Below, one piece after another: positions 28,723-38,715 of a stretch of DNA of 64,000 bases. Source of the stretch: Bifidobacterium apri (GTDB lineage: Bacteria; Actinomycetota; Actinomycetes; Actinomycetales; Bifidobacteriaceae); contig NZ_WBSO01000011.1 in the NCBI RefSeq assembly GCF_009299485.1, forward strand, positions 26,253 through 90,252, in the 5' to 3' direction. Made by a program: the position numbers and the translations under genes. How positions within the stretch are numbered: position 1 is the stretch's first letter; each line of letters opens with the position of its first letter. Below the pieces are notes generated by a model. It had not been told where the DNA came from, searched no databases, and was given only the letters and a program-made list of their open reading frames with translations.

Positions 28723-29826
28723 TCAGCCGTTGACGCGGTCGATGCCAGACTGCACGTCGGCGATCACGGAATCCCAAGATGCGATGAACTTGGCGACGCC
28801 GTCAGCCTCGAGCTGGTCGGTGACATCCTTGATGTTGATGCCGAGCTCAGCGAGCTTGTCCATGATGGCCTGGCTCTCCTCATAGGTGCCCTTGATGGAC
28901 GGAGCGCCGTTGCCGTGGTCGGCGAGAGCGTTCAGCGTCTTCTCCGGCATGGTGTTCACCACGTGCGGGGCGACGAGCTCGTCGACATACTTGCAATCGG
29001 AGTACGCGGCGTTCTTGGTACCGGTGGAAGCCCACAGCGGACGCTGCTTCTTGGCGCCCTTGGCCTCGAGAGCGGCCCAGCGAGGATCGTTCGCGAACTT
29101 CTCTTCGAAGAGCTTGTAGGCGAGGCGAGCGTTGGCGACAGCAGCCTTGCCTTCGAGGGTCTTGGCTTCATCGGAGCCGTTGGCTTCGAGCAGCTTGTCG
29201 ACAGCGGTGTCCACGCGGGACACGAAGAAGGATGCGACGGAGCCGATGTGCTTGAGATCGTGGCCGTTGGCGTCAGCCTGGGCGATGCCTTCGATGAAGG
29301 CGTCGATGACCTGCTCGTAGCGCTCGATGGAGAAGATCAGCGTCACGTTGACGGAGATGCCCTTGGCGAGCGTAGCGGTGATTGCCGGAAGGCCTTCGAG
29401 CGTCGCCGGGATCTTGATCATGGCGTTCGGGCGGTTGACCTTCTCCCACAGTTCCACAGCCTGCTTCTCGGTGGCTTCGGTCTCATGGGCGAGACGCGGA
29501 TCCACTTCGATGGAGACGCGGCCGTCAACGAAGTCCGTAGCCTCGGCGATATCGCGGAAGATATCGGTCGCGTTGCGGACGTCGGTGGTGGTCAGTTCGC
29601 GGATGGCGGTCTCAACGTCGACCTTGCCGAGCTCCTTGAGCTGTGCATCGTACGGGCCGACCTGGGACAGGGCCTTCTGGAAGATGGACGGGTTGGTGGT
29701 CACGCCAACGACGTTCTTGTTCTTGATGAGGTCCTGCAGGGAGCCGGACTCGATGCGGGTGCGGGACAGGTCGTCCAGCCAGATGGAAACACCGTTGTCG
29801 CTGGTGCGCTGAGTTGCTTCAGTCAT
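28723..29826 (-). CDS. tal: Transaldolase
   Basis: Moves a dihydroxyacetone unit between sugar phosphates. In bifidobacteria it works with transketolase to turn fructose 6-phosphate and erythrose 4-phosphate into the pentose phosphates cleaved by phosphoketolase. 367 residues. The early segment GVTTNPSIFQKAL and the Schiff-base lysine segment NAMIKIPATLEGLPA are present, as is NVTLIFSIERY. AAGGAG lies ten bases before the ATG. It is read in the same direction as tkt, which ends 117 bases upstream behind a hairpin. Confidence 0.95.
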   Translation of the reverse strand: MTEATQRTSDNGVSIWLDDLSRTRIESGSLQDLIKNKNVVGVTTNPSIFQKALSQVGPYDAQLKELGKVDVETAIRELTTTDVRNATDIFRDIAEATDFVDGRVSIEVDPRLAHETEATEKQAVELWEKVNRPNAMIKIPATLEGLPAITATLAKGISVNVTLIFSIERYEQVIDAFIEGIAQADANGHDLKHIGSVASFFVSRVDTAVDKLLEANGSDEAKTLEGKAAVANARLAYKLFEEKFANDPRWAALEAKGAKKQRPLWASTGTKNAAYSDCKYVDELVAPHVVNTMPEKTLNALADHGNGAPSIKGTYEESQAIMDKLAELGINIKDVTDQLEADGVAKFIASWDSVIADVQSGIDRVNG

Positions 29827-29875
29827 TGTTGTGTTACTCCTTGATATTCCTTGATGGGAACACATTTATTCTATA

Positions 29876-29926
29876 CGGAAGGGTACCTTGAAGTTTCCCT
29901 TACGCGAATGCCAAGGTACCCTTCCG
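29876..29926 (-). terminator. Hairpin between tkt and tal
   Basis: Perfect 15-bp stem (arms 29876-29890 and 29912-29926), directly after the tkt stop on the minus strand. It is likely to terminate or attenuate tkt transcription before tal. Confidence 0.7.
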
Positions 29927-29943
29927 CGGTTGAAATGAACGAA

Positions 29944-32043
29944 TCAGGCGTTCACTTCGGCGATGGAAGCCTTGGCTGCCTCCACGACGTGCTCGGCGGT
30001 GATGCCCAGATCGATCATGTTCTGAGCGCCGTCACCCTGCAGGCCGAACTGCTCGATGGAAATGGCCTTGCCGTAAGCACCGAGGTACTTGTACCACGGC
30101 ATGGCAACGCCGGCTTCGATGGAGACACGCGCCTTGACGCCGGCCGGGAGGATCTCCTCCTTGTACTCGTCGTCCTGCTCCTCGAACCATTCCATGGACG
30201 GGAAGGACACGACGCGGGCCTTGATGCCTTCGGCGGCGAGGGTCTTGGCGGCGGCCACGGCCCACTGCACCTCGGAACCGGAAGCCATGACGATCACATC
30301 CGGGGTACCTTCGGTGTCGACCAGCACGTAAGCGCCCTTGCGGACACCGTCCTTGGCCTTGGCCTTGGTCTCGGCGAGCGTCGGCACACCCTGACGGGTG
30401 AGGATCATCGCGGTCGGGAGGGTGTTCTTCTTCTCGAAGAAGTAACGGTAGGCTTCAGCGGTCTCGTATGCATCGGCAGGACGCACAACCTCGAGCTGCG
30501 GCATGGCGCGGAAGGCGGCCAGATGCTCGATCGGCTGGTGGGTCGGGCCATCCTCGCCGAGGGCGACGGAATCGTGGGTCCACACGTACAGGTTCGGGAT
30601 CTCCATGAGGGCGGCCAGACGCACTGCCGGACGCTCGTAATCGGAGAACTGGAAGAAGGTGCCGTTGAACGGACGGGTGTCGGAGCCCAGCAGGATGCCG
30701 TTCGTGATGGCGCCCATGGCGAACTCGCGCACGCCGAAGTGCAGCTGGCGGCCGTACTCGGACTGCTCAGGCCACGTGCGGGTCTCGTCGGAGGACGGGC
30801 CGAAGGACTTGGCGCCGTTGATGTTGGTGTTGTTGGAGCCACCGAGATCGGCGGAACCGCCCCACAGCTCAGGCATGACCTCAGCGATGGCGTTGAGGAC
30901 CTGGCCGGAGGACTTACGGGTTGCGACGCCCTTGCCGACTTCCTGAGCGGCCTCGAACTTGTCGATGGCCTCGTCGAAGCCTTCAGGCAGCTTGTGTGCC
31001 TTGATGCGCTCGTACAGGGCGGCCTTGTCCGGGTTGGCCTTCTGCCAGGCGGCGAACTTCTCGTCCCATTCCTTGTGGGCTTCGAGACCGCGCTCGGCGA
31101 CCTTGCGGGCATGGGCGAGGGCTTCCTCGTCGATCGGGAAGTCGACATCCGGGTCGAAGCCGAGTTCCTTCTTCAGGCCGGCAACGGCTTCGGCGCCGAG
31201 CTTGGAGCCGTGGGACGCCTCGTTGTTGGTCTTGCCCGGGGTCGGCCATGCGATGAGCGTATCAACCTTGATGAAGTGCGGACGGTCGGTGACCGCTTCC
31301 GCCTTGTCGATGGCAGCGGCGAGCGCCTCGACGTCCTCCTTGTAGGAGCCGTCAGGCTGGATGAAGGACACTTCGTCGGTGTACCAGCCGTAAGCTTCGT
31401 AACGCTTGAGGATGTCCTCGGAGAAGGTGAGCTTGGTGTCGCCCTCGATCTGGATGTGGTTTGCATCGAAGATCACGAAGAGGTTGCCGAGCTTCTGGTT
31501 GCCCGCGAGCGAGCCGGCCTCGGAGGAAACGCCCTCTTCGACATCGCCTTCGCCGCAGATGACCCACACCTTGTGGTCGAACGGGGAGGTGCCTTCAGCG
31601 GCTTCCGGGTCGAGCAGACCGCGCTCGAAGCGCTGGCCGTATGCGAAACCGACAGCGGAGGCGAGACCCTGGCCGAGCGGGCCGGTGGTCATTTCGATGC
31701 CCGGGGTCAGGCCGTATTCCGGATGGCCCGGGGTGCGGGTGTCGGCGCCGCCGCGGAAGTACTTGAGGTCGTCCAGCGTCAGGCCATAGCCGGAGAAGAA
31801 CAGCTGCACGTATTGCGTGAGCGAAGCATGGCCACCGGAGAGGATGAAGCGATCACGTCCGGCCCACTTGGGATCGTTCGGATCGTGCTTGATGTAGTGC
31901 TGATACAGCGTGTAGGCAATCGGAGCCAGGGACACTGGGGAGCCGGGGTGGCCGTGTCCAGCACGCTCGACGGCGTCGGCGGAGAGGACCTTCGCCATCT
32001 TGACGGCGCGCTCGTCCAATTCAGACCAGGTGAAATCGGTCAT
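29944..32043 (-). CDS. tkt: Transketolase
   Basis: Thiamine-diphosphate enzyme transferring two-carbon units, 699 residues. The N-terminal domain has ERAGHGHPGSPVSLAPIAYTLY and the diphosphate-binding GEGDVEEGVSSEAG; the middle domain begins around DLGGSNNTN and contains EFAMGAITNGI; the C-terminal domain follows. The ATG at 32043 gives MTDFTWSELDERAV; a longer frame lacks a better ribosome site. With tal it supplies the bifid shunt. Confidence 0.96.
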   Translation of the reverse strand: MTDFTWSELDERAVKMAKVLSADAVERAGHGHPGSPVSLAPIAYTLYQHYIKHDPNDPKWAGRDRFILSGGHASLTQYVQLFFSGYGLTLDDLKYFRGGADTRTPGHPEYGLTPGIEMTTGPLGQGLASAVGFAYGQRFERGLLDPEAAEGTSPFDHKVWVICGEGDVEEGVSSEAGSLAGNQKLGNLFVIFDANHIQIEGDTKLTFSEDILKRYEAYGWYTDEVSFIQPDGSYKEDVEALAAAIDKAEAVTDRPHFIKVDTLIAWPTPGKTNNEASHGSKLGAEAVAGLKKELGFDPDVDFPIDEEALAHARKVAERGLEAHKEWDEKFAAWQKANPDKAALYERIKAHKLPEGFDEAIDKFEAAQEVGKGVATRKSSGQVLNAIAEVMPELWGGSADLGGSNNTNINGAKSFGPSSDETRTWPEQSEYGRQLHFGVREFAMGAITNGILLGSDTRPFNGTFFQFSDYERPAVRLAALMEIPNLYVWTHDSVALGEDGPTHQPIEHLAAFRAMPQLEVVRPADAYETAEAYRYFFEKKNTLPTAMILTRQGVPTLAETKAKAKDGVRKGAYVLVDTEGTPDVIVMASGSEVQWAVAAAKTLAAEGIKARVVSFPSMEWFEEQDDEYKEEILPAGVKARVSIEAGVAMPWYKYLGAYGKAISIEQFGLQGDGAQNMIDLGITAEHVVEAAKASIAEVNA

Positions 32044-32245
32044 AGGTGATCTACTTTCCTTCCAATACTTCGGGTGGCCGCGCATTCGGCTTGTGCCGCG
32101 CCACGGACGCCCTCACATTGCCCTACCATGCTATCTATTGCATCAGACTTCAGGGTTCGTTTTTGGCGTGTTATGACACATTCATGTGCTCTTAATCATG
32201 CAAACGAACATGCCGGGTGTGCGGATTTCCCTGTCGATGAACCGA

Positions 32246-32272
32246 TTAGCACTCAAGCCGTGAGAGTGCTAA
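32246..32272. promoter_or_regulatory. CIRCE operator upstream of hrcA
   Basis: Exact consensus TTAGCACTC-N9-GAGTGCTAA, 149 bases before the hrcA start and inside the 378-base divergent tkt/hrcA intergenic region. CIRCE is the HrcA binding site, so hrcA-dnaJ should be autorepressed and heat-inducible. Nothing else was recognised in this intergenic stretch. Confidence 0.96.
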
Positions 32273-32421
32273 GACAATACATATCGACCGCGCATACGAG
32301 ATTCAGCCGTTCTTGCCCCCTGTGCACGCCAGGCACGACCTGCGACGCACGGACAAGACGGACAGGATTCTTGCGCGGGGATACATAGAGCAAGACCGAA
32401 CACAAACAAGGAGGCGCGCAT

Positions 32422-33504
32422 ATGACGCAATCACGCCGCATGCTGGTTCTGCGCGCCGTGGTGGAGGATTACATCCGTTCACAGGAACCAGTCGGCTCAA
32501 CATCGCTGACACGGAACCACCATCTCGGTGTCAGCTCGGCGACCGTTCGCAACGATATGGCCGCGTTGGAAGATGAAGGCTACCTGATCCAGCCCCACAC
32601 CTCAGCCGGGCGAGTGCCCACCGAAAAGGGATACCGGTACTTCGTCGACCGCTTGGCGACGGTCGTGCCGTTGTCGCCCGCACAGCGCAGGGCGATCGGC
32701 AATTTCCTCGGCGGATCTGTCAGCCTCGAAGACACCTTGCAACGTGCCGCCAGGCTGCTCGCCCGCATCACCGGACAGGTGGCGGTCGTCGCATCCCCGG
32801 CGTTGTCCAAATCAACCCTGCGGCACATCGAAATCGTCCCCGTATCCATGAACAAGCTGCTCGCAGTCATCATCACCGATACCGGAAGAGTCGCCCAACA
32901 CACCCTGGAAGTGCGGCCGCTGCCGTCCACCGATCTGCTCACATCCTTCTCGGAAACAATCAATGCGCGCTGCAGCGGACAATCCCTGCCTTTGGCCGCG
33001 AAAACCATCATCACTGTCGGAACGACGGTCGAGCACGGCGAACTGTCCACACTGGCCGAAGCGCTCTCCAGCACACTGGCAAGTATGGCGGAAGACGAAC
33101 AAGCCACAGACATGTACATGGCCGGTACATCGAAACTCGCCCATCAGCATTCCGGCACGGAAATGGCTCCGCTCCTCGACGCACTCGAAGAACAAGTCGT
33201 CATCATGAGACTCATGAATTCGCTGAGCGAAGAAGTGACAGAAACCGGAGTAGGCGTCGCCATCGGCTCGGAAACACACACGCCGGAACTCATGCACGCC
33301 TCCGTCGTCACCAGCGGATACGGGCATACCAACACGACGGCGTCCGACGGTTCGACAACCGCACAAGGCGGCAAGCCGGTCGCATTCGTCGGTTCAATCG
33401 GCCCGACACACATGGACTATGTCACCACTATGGCCGCGGTCAGGGCGGTCGCCAGATACCTCACCGGCATCATCGGCGAAGACACCACCGGCGCAGACAG
33501 CTGA
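32422..33504 (+). CDS. hrcA: Heat-inducible transcription repressor HrcA
   Basis: 360 residues. The N-terminal winged helix shows SSATVRNDMAALEDEGYLIQPHTSAGRVPT, as in all HrcA proteins (DNA binding to CIRCE). The GAF-like middle contains the family's hydrophobic core, and the C-terminus has VGSIGPTHMDYVTTMAAVRAVA. AAGGAGG lies seven bases before the ATG. dnaJ follows after 50 bases and is probably cotranscribed. Activity normally requires GroEL, which is not in this window. Confidence 0.96.
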   Translation: MTQSRRMLVLRAVVEDYIRSQEPVGSTSLTRNHHLGVSSATVRNDMAALEDEGYLIQPHTSAGRVPTEKGYRYFVDRLATVVPLSPAQRRAIGNFLGGSVSLEDTLQRAARLLARITGQVAVVASPALSKSTLRHIEIVPVSMNKLLAVIITDTGRVAQHTLEVRPLPSTDLLTSFSETINARCSGQSLPLAAKTIITVGTTVEHGELSTLAEALSSTLASMAEDEQATDMYMAGTSKLAHQHSGTEMAPLLDALEEQVVIMRLMNSLSEEVTETGVGVAIGSETHTPELMHASVVTSGYGHTNTTASDGSTTAQGGKPVAFVGSIGPTHMDYVTTMAAVRAVARYLTGIIGEDTTGADS

Positions 33505-33554
33505 CATAGGCCTGTGACACAATACTTGCAGAAACCAACCAAAGGAAATAAGCA

Positions 33555-34700
33555 GTGGCAGACTACTACGAAGTCCTGGGCGTGGAACGCACGGCCAGCG
33601 AAGAGGAAATCAAAAAAGCCTATCGCAAGATGAGCCGCAAATACCACCCCGATATCGCCGGCCCGGAATTCGAAGACAAATTCAAGGAAGTCAACAACGC
33701 CTACGAAGTGCTGTCCAACCCGGATAAGCGAAGAATGTACGACCAAGGGGTCGATCCGAACGACCCATCCAGCGGTTTCGGATCAGGCGCAGCAGGTTTT
33801 GACATGGGCGATGTCGGCGACATCTTCGGACAATTCTTCGGCAGCGCCTTCGGATCAGGAGCCGGCCAGGGGCCGACCCCACGCACCCAACCGGGCAGGG
33901 ATGCGCTCGCCAGAACGTCCATCGACCTGAAAACCGCGGTCTTCGGCGGTGTCGCCCACGTGAAGATCAACACCTTCGGCCTGTGCCAGGAGTGCGGCGG
34001 CTCAGGAGCCACCGAAGGCTCCCAGCCTGTGACATGCCCCGACTGCCATGGCCAGGGATACCGGCAGAAAGTCGTGCGCACCATGCTCGGCCAGATGATG
34101 ACATCCGCCCCATGCGAACGTTGCGAAGGGCACGGCACAATCATCGAACACCCTTGCCCGACATGCATGGGGCACGGTCGCGTTCGTACCACTCGCGAGG
34201 TGGGCGTGACGGTCCCAGCAGGCGTCCATGACGACACCAGATTGCGGTTGCCGCATCAGGGGGAAGTCGGCGAAGGCGGCGGCGCGGCAGGCGATTTGTA
34301 TGTCGATATCCGCATCAAGCCGGACAAGCAATTCACCCGTGACGGCGACGACCTGCACTGCTGGGTGCAGATTCCGATGAGCTGGGCGGTGCTCGGCCAC
34401 GGGCTCGACATCGACACCTTCGACGGTTCACAGCATCTCGACATCCCGGAAGGATGCCAGCCTGAGCAGACGGTGACCCTCAAAGGGCTTGGCGCCACCA
34501 AGCTCGGTGAAAGCAACCGCGGAGACCTGATCATCCACGTCAATGTGGTCATCCCGACCAAGCTGAAGGACGACGAACGCAGACTGATTGAACAATTCGG
34601 TGAGCGCCATGACGGTGACAAGCCAAAAGTCGAACAAAGCTGCAAGCCGTTGAGCGGTAAGAAAGGCTTCTTCAGCAAGCTGAAAGACGCTTTGGCCTGA
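33555..34700 (+). CDS. dnaJ: Chaperone DnaJ, GTG start
   Basis: DnaK co-chaperone, 381 residues. J domain 1-70 with the HPD motif in KYHPDIAG; a short Gly/Phe-rich linker; four CxxCxGxG zinc repeats ([32 protein letters not shown]) at about 140-210; then the substrate-binding barrel. The gene starts with GTG, preceded by AAAGGA. Pairing with hrcA rather than with dnaK-grpE marks it as the second, HrcA-controlled DnaJ type seen in actinobacteria. Confidence 0.95.
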   Translation: MADYYEVLGVERTASEEEIKKAYRKMSRKYHPDIAGPEFEDKFKEVNNAYEVLSNPDKRRMYDQGVDPNDPSSGFGSGAAGFDMGDVGDIFGQFFGSAFGSGAGQGPTPRTQPGRDALARTSIDLKTAVFGGVAHVKINTFGLCQECGGSGATEGSQPVTCPDCHGQGYRQKVVRTMLGQMMTSAPCERCEGHGTIIEHPCPTCMGHGRVRTTREVGVTVPAGVHDDTRLRLPHQGEVGEGGGAAGDLYVDIRIKPDKQFTRDGDDLHCWVQIPMSWAVLGHGLDIDTFDGSQHLDIPEGCQPEQTVTLKGLGATKLGESNRGDLIIHVNVVIPTKLKDDERRLIEQFGERHDGDKPKVEQSCKPLSGKKGFFSKLKDALA

Positions 34701-34768
34701 TATCGCCGCGACGGTCCGGGCGGATCTGAACAGTCGAACGGACCTCTCGATACCGATGAATACCAATA

Positions 34769-34827
34769 TGCCCGTCTGCTGTCGGCAGAGCGTTTCCACA
34801 GACGCCTCATCGACACGCAGACGGGCA
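34769..34827. terminator. Shared hairpin between convergent dnaJ and kinase gene
   Basis: 11-bp inverted repeat TGCCCGTCTGC and its complement (arms 34769-34779 and 34817-34827) with A/T-rich flanks ATAT on both sides. Located between two convergent genes, it could serve both. Confidence 0.6.
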
Positions 34828-34868
34828 ATATATGTTGCAGGCGGGTGCAAAGTCGTCCGCAACCGATG

Positions 34869-35660
34869 CTATTTCAACAACGAATGGCACATCGAGCGGT
34901 ACTCACTGACATAACCGCCGCCAAAGAACACGCAATGACCGGCGATAGGGTAGAGCTGCCAGATGGTGATGCGATCCTGCCAGCCTGCCTTCAACGGGTG
35001 CACTCGCTGATATCCGTCAAGAATCTCGTGCAAATACGACATGCCGAACAGGTTCAGCATCGCCAAATCCTCTTCGCGGTGCCCGCCATGGGCGGCGGGG
35101 TCGATCAGCACAGCTTCCACGTCGCCGCTGTCGCGGGTCCACATGACATTGCCGCTCCACAGATCGCCATGCACACGAGCCGGGGTGTCATCCGCGGCGC
35201 GTCCCAGTAAATCGGGCAGACGCTCGATGACCTCGTCGGTCAATGCCAGATCGTCATCGGTGAGCTCGCCACGCTGGATGCCGAGTTGCACCATCGGCCT
35301 CAGCCTGCCGTCGGCCAGATAACTCACCGGATCATCCCAAGTGCCGGTATCCATGGGAACAGGATCCTGCAACGGGCCAAAATAGCATGTTCCCGTGTAT
35401 CCTTCGGGCGCCGACCCGAAATGCTCGGCACCGGCATCATGCATATGCGCGAGCGCCGCGCCGAAATCGTAAGCGGCTTTCGGCGTGGGTGAGCAGCCCT
35501 CCACACGCTCGATATCAAGCCAGTTGTCACTCCACCCATACACATCGACCACGCGCGGCCCGCCTTGGGCATGCGCTTGGCCCAGCCATTGCAGCCCGCG
35601 GCCTTCGCACTCGAAGAATCCTGCCGGAGCGAACATCCTGCTTTTGCGGTATTTCGCCAT
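34869..35660 (-). CDS. Fructosamine kinase family protein
   Basis: 263 residues with the aminoglycoside-phosphotransferase-like kinase fold. The catalytic loop is RVHGDLWSGNVMW and the metal-binding segment is VLIDPAAHGGHREEDLAML, both diagnostic of fructosamine-3-kinase-like proteins, which phosphorylate sugars on glycated amines. AGGAGG lies eight bases before the chosen ATG. The frame continues upstream to 35747 without a better site. Its real substrate in this organism is unknown. Confidence 0.88.
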   Translation of the reverse strand: MAKYRKSRMFAPAGFFECEGRGLQWLGQAHAQGGPRVVDVYGWSDNWLDIERVEGCSPTPKAAYDFGAALAHMHDAGAEHFGSAPEGYTGTCYFGPLQDPVPMDTGTWDDPVSYLADGRLRPMVQLGIQRGELTDDDLALTDEVIERLPDLLGRAADDTPARVHGDLWSGNVMWTRDSGDVEAVLIDPAAHGGHREEDLAMLNLFGMSYLHEILDGYQRVHPLKAGWQDRITIWQLYPIAGHCVFFGGGYVSEYRSMCHSLLK

Positions 35661-35847
35661 ATGAACAACCTCCTGATCGGTTGGTTCCAGTGTATGCCTT
35701 TCGCGTTGTGTGTGCTCTTTGCGACAAAGCAGAACCGTGTTGCGCATTTATGCGGGTGACCGGATAAAGTGGTCACGTCATCTGCTGTAATGCTGTAAGC
35801 AACCTGACGAGCAGATAGACGAACGATACGACACGATAAGAGGGATC

Positions 35848-36768
35848 ATGAATTTCTTCCAAGCGATAATTCTCGGCTTGGTGCAGGCGCTTACCGAATA
35901 TCTTCCGGTATCGTCGAGTGCACATATCCGTATCATCGGCGAGCTGATGCTCCATACCGATCCGGGTGCGGCGTTCACCGCCATCATCCAGCTCGGCACT
36001 GAGCTTGCTGTGCTGTTGTATTTCCGCCGTGATATCGCGCGCATACTGTCGCACTGGTTCCGTTGCCTGTTCACTCGTCCGGTTACGGGGGATTGGAAGG
36101 AACGGTTCGGGACGCGGGACAGGGATGCCGCCGAAGGGTGGTACATCATCATCGGAACCATTCCGATCGTCGTTGCCGGCGTGCTGTTCCAGGATGCGAT
36201 CGAAACCACGCTGCGCAACCTGTGGATTACGGTGACGGTGTTGATTCTCTTCGGCATCCTGTTGTGGGTGATTGACGCGAAGGCGCCGCAGAAGAAAACG
36301 ATTCGTGAGATGAACGTGAAGGAAGCGCTGATTTTCGGTATCGGACAGATGCTCGCGTTGATTCCGGGCGTGTCGCGTTCTGGCGGCACCATCACCTTCG
36401 GCCGTGCGATGGGGTATACCCGCGAAGCGGCGGTACGTGTGAGCTTCCTGATGGCAATTCCGGCGGTCTTCGGCGCCGGCACTCTGGAAACCGTGAAATC
36501 GGTTGGATCGGCGGCGGCAGATCCGACTTTCCCGGGTTGGGGTGCGACCATCGCGGCGACGATTGTCAGCTTCTTGGTCGGCTATATCGTCATCATCGGC
36601 TTCCTGAAGTTCGTTTCGACGTTCTCGTACCGCGCATTCGCTATCTATCGTATTGTGATTGCTGTTCTTGTGGCGATTCTGCTTATCGCCGGCGCGTTGC
36701 AGCCGACGGAACAGGCGACTAAGACGGCGGCGCTGGAGATGGTCAACACCGTGGCGGCGATGTTCTGA
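35848..36768 (+). CDS. uppP: Undecaprenyl-diphosphatase
   Basis: Integral membrane enzyme that recycles the lipid carrier of peptidoglycan synthesis; overproduction gives bacitracin resistance. 306 residues with about eight membrane segments. Active-site segments are TEYLPVSSSAH near the N-terminus and PGVSRSGGTITFGRAMG in the middle. AGAGGGA lies before the ATG. It is divergent from the kinase gene and is closed by a long hairpin. Confidence 0.95.
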   Translation: MNFFQAIILGLVQALTEYLPVSSSAHIRIIGELMLHTDPGAAFTAIIQLGTELAVLLYFRRDIARILSHWFRCLFTRPVTGDWKERFGTRDRDAAEGWYIIIGTIPIVVAGVLFQDAIETTLRNLWITVTVLILFGILLWVIDAKAPQKKTIREMNVKEALIFGIGQMLALIPGVSRSGGTITFGRAMGYTREAAVRVSFLMAIPAVFGAGTLETVKSVGSAAADPTFPGWGATIAATIVSFLVGYIVIIGFLKFVSTFSYRAFAIYRIVIAVLVAILLIAGALQPTEQATKTAALEMVNTVAAMF

Positions 36769-36810
36769 CTTTTGCCTGCAGGGCGGTTGTCCCAAGCGTG
36801 ATATAGACGG

Positions 36811-36852
36811 CGTGAGGCGTCATGCGCGGATTCGTGCGCATGACGCCTCACG
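36811..36852 (+). terminator. Long hairpin after uppP
   Basis: Perfect 17-bp stem (arms 36811-36827 and 36836-36852) with an eight-base loop, 42 bases past the uppP stop. No T run follows. Confidence 0.65.
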
Positions 36853-36948
36853 TGTATCCGTGACATGATCGTCGGCGCATCGTGCGATGGCGGTGGCTAT
36901 GCTCTCGCGTCCTGGTGATGAGCACGCCTTTGGGTATCATGCCCTTCC

Positions 36949-37500
36949 ATGATGGAACATGTGATTCATGGTTTCGGTCCTGTGTGGGATGCCGCTTCTC
37001 AGGTATTGGTTCTGGGGAGTATGCCGAGTCCGAAATCGCGGGAGCTGGGATTTTACTATATGCATCCGAGGAACCGGTTTTGGCCGATGATGGCGGCCGT
37101 GTTCGGAGGCGATCCTGGACGTGCGCCCTCCGAACGGGCGGCGTTCGCGCTGAACCATCATGTCGCATTGTGGGATGTGCTCGCCTCGTGTGATATTGCT
37201 GGTGCCAGTGACGGCAGCATCCGAAATCCCGTGCCGAATGACATCAGCATGATTGTGCGCGGCGCGCCGATACGCTTGGTGATTACGACCGGAGTGAAGG
37301 CTGGGCAATTATACGCGAAGCTTATCGAACCTGGACTGCGGCGACTTGGGATCGACGTGGATATGATGACGCTCGCTTCGACAAGTCCTGCGAATGCCGC
37401 CAAGTCGTTGGATGATCTGGTAGTGGTCTACCGGGATGCGTTCGTACGGGCTGGAGTGCTTGGGCAAGGCACTGACGGTGATGGCGCGTCTGATATGTGA
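36949..37500 (+). CDS. DNA-deoxyinosine (hypoxanthine) glycosylase, UDG superfamily
   Basis: 183 residues. It shares the small subfamily pattern LVLGSMPSPKSRELGFYYMHPRNRFWPMMAAVFG at the N-terminus and a C-terminal LASTSPANAA motif, known from hypoxanthine/uracil-DNA glycosylase family proteins that remove deaminated bases. No good ribosome site is visible. Two adjacent ATGs (36949 and 36952) are possible. Assignment to deoxyinosine rather than uracil is by family resemblance only. Confidence 0.8.
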   Translation: MMEHVIHGFGPVWDAASQVLVLGSMPSPKSRELGFYYMHPRNRFWPMMAAVFGGDPGRAPSERAAFALNHHVALWDVLASCDIAGASDGSIRNPVPNDISMIVRGAPIRLVITTGVKAGQLYAKLIEPGLRRLGIDVDMMTLASTSPANAAKSLDDLVVVYRDAFVRAGVLGQGTDGDGASDM

Positions 37501-37512
37501 TGGTGCTGCAAA

Positions 37513-37538
37513 TAAAAAACCCGGGTCTGACACCCGGG
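37513..37538 (-). terminator. Terminator of minus-strand tRNA-Gly
   Basis: Stem CCCGGGT/ACCCGGG (arms 37520-37526 and 37532-37538), followed on the minus strand by a run of six T. It lies directly past the tRNA 3' end. Confidence 0.92.
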
Positions 37539-37541
37539 ATA

Positions 37542-37617
37542 TGGAGCGGACAACGGGACTCGAACCCGCGCTCTCGACCTTGGCAAGGTCGCGCTTTACC
37601 AACTAAGCTATGTCCGC
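37542..37617 (-). tRNA. tRNA-Gly (GCC), CCA encoded
   Basis: Cloverleaf with acceptor GCGGACA/TGTCCGC, anticodon loop TTGCCAA (anticodon GCC) and T arm GGTTCGAGTCC. The genome encodes the 3' CCA. The first 74 bases are identical to a second tRNA-Gly at 38783 on the other strand. A promoter with TTGTCG, 17 bases and TATAGT lies upstream, within 37640-37695. Confidence 0.97.
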
Positions 37618-37694
37618 ATGTTCTCGTTTCGCGCCCTCAAGGGAACGACTTGGAACGTTGAACACTATAACGTCATGTCAGCTTGCCGACAAAT

Positions 37695-37726
37695 CAACGG
37701 CGTGTCGGTCAAGTGACACGCCGTTG
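37695..37726 (-). terminator. Terminator of the PAC2 gene
   Basis: Perfect 12-bp stem CAACGGCGTGTC (37695-37706) and complement (37715-37726) with an eight-base loop, just after the PAC2 gene stop on the minus strand. Confidence 0.75.
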
Positions 37727-37741
37727 CGGCGGCGCGGGGGA

Positions 37742-38572
37742 TCATGGTTCCATGCGCTTCAGGAACGCTTCGGCCTCTTTGACCAGTTGCTCGGCCTGCG
37801 GTGCGCCGAGAGAGGCGATGGTGCGGGCTCTCTGGGCGAGGTCGTATTCATGCTCCAACCGGGTGATATAGGAGGACAGTCTGTCGTCGCACGCGGTTAT
37901 GGCAGTCGCCTTCATCTTCCAGGCGTCTGCTTTCGACTGCAAGTCCGTGGTGTCGAGCGCAACGCCGAGGACCGTGGACAATCCATGGACCAGTTCCAAC
38001 GTGCCTTGCGCACACATGTCGGTATTCATGTATTTGGGGATGGACACCCACATCGATGTCGTCTTCATGCCGTCGTTACACGCCATCTGGTCAAGCACTG
38101 TGGTGATGCCGATAGGGCCGCTGTATTCGCGGTCGAGCTCGCATGCGCATGTCGCGTTCGATATGTCTACAGGCAGGGGCCTGGTGTGGGGGCATGCGGC
38201 GTACATGGAGCCAAGTGTGACGACGTGGGTGACGTCGTAGTCCTGGGCGACGTGCAGCACTTCCCTGCAATAGTCTTTCCAATGGTAGTTGGGTTCAGGG
38301 GCGATTTGGACGAGAATGCGCTGATCGGGGGAGACGGCGATCTCGTAGAACGAGGTATGCGGCCAGATGATTCGGGCCCGGCCGGTGATATGGCACAGCA
38401 TAGGGCGGGTGGCTTGGTAATCGTAATATCCGTCCGAGTTGATTTCATGAACCAACTTGGATTCATAGTGGCCGATGAGATAATGGATGACTTCGCTTGC
38501 GGCTTGGCTCGCGTCATTCCAACCCTCGAAGGCGGAGATCATGAATGTCTCGTGCATCGGTTCTGCTCTCAT
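37742..38572 (-). CDS. PAC2 family protein
   Basis: 276 residues; actinobacterial PAC2/DUF75 family, whose eukaryotic relative is a proteasome-assembly chaperone. Family marks are AFEGWNDASQAASEVIHYL near the N-terminus, the segment GSMYAACPHTRP and a C-terminal helical tail of about 60 residues. In actinobacteria the function is unproven. The start is uncertain between 38572 and 38557; the former has AGAGG very close. It is flanked by two identical tRNA-Gly genes in opposite orientation. Confidence 0.85.
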   Translation of the reverse strand: MRAEPMHETFMISAFEGWNDASQAASEVIHYLIGHYESKLVHEINSDGYYDYQATRPMLCHITGRARIIWPHTSFYEIAVSPDQRILVQIAPEPNYHWKDYCREVLHVAQDYDVTHVVTLGSMYAACPHTRPLPVDISNATCACELDREYSGPIGITTVLDQMACNDGMKTTSMWVSIPKYMNTDMCAQGTLELVHGLSTVLGVALDTTDLQSKADAWKMKATAITACDDRLSSYITRLEHEYDLAQRARTIASLGAPQAEQLVKEAEAFLKRMEP

Positions 38573-38715
38573 AGCCTCTAATGTAACTGTTCGAGGTGGC
38601 TTTCGGCGGCTCTTATGCCGGCGGTGAATCCTCTCAGCCCTTGGAAATATTCGGCTTCGCCGAGCGTGAGCGCGTCTGGAGATGAAAAACGACACGCCGA
38701 AGGGGATGTGCGATT

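Noticed and set aside
29851..32049. 732-codon open frame on the plus strand
   Set aside because: It lies antisense to the complete transketolase gene and reads as a composition artefact with Gly/Leu/Val-rich text and no family motifs.
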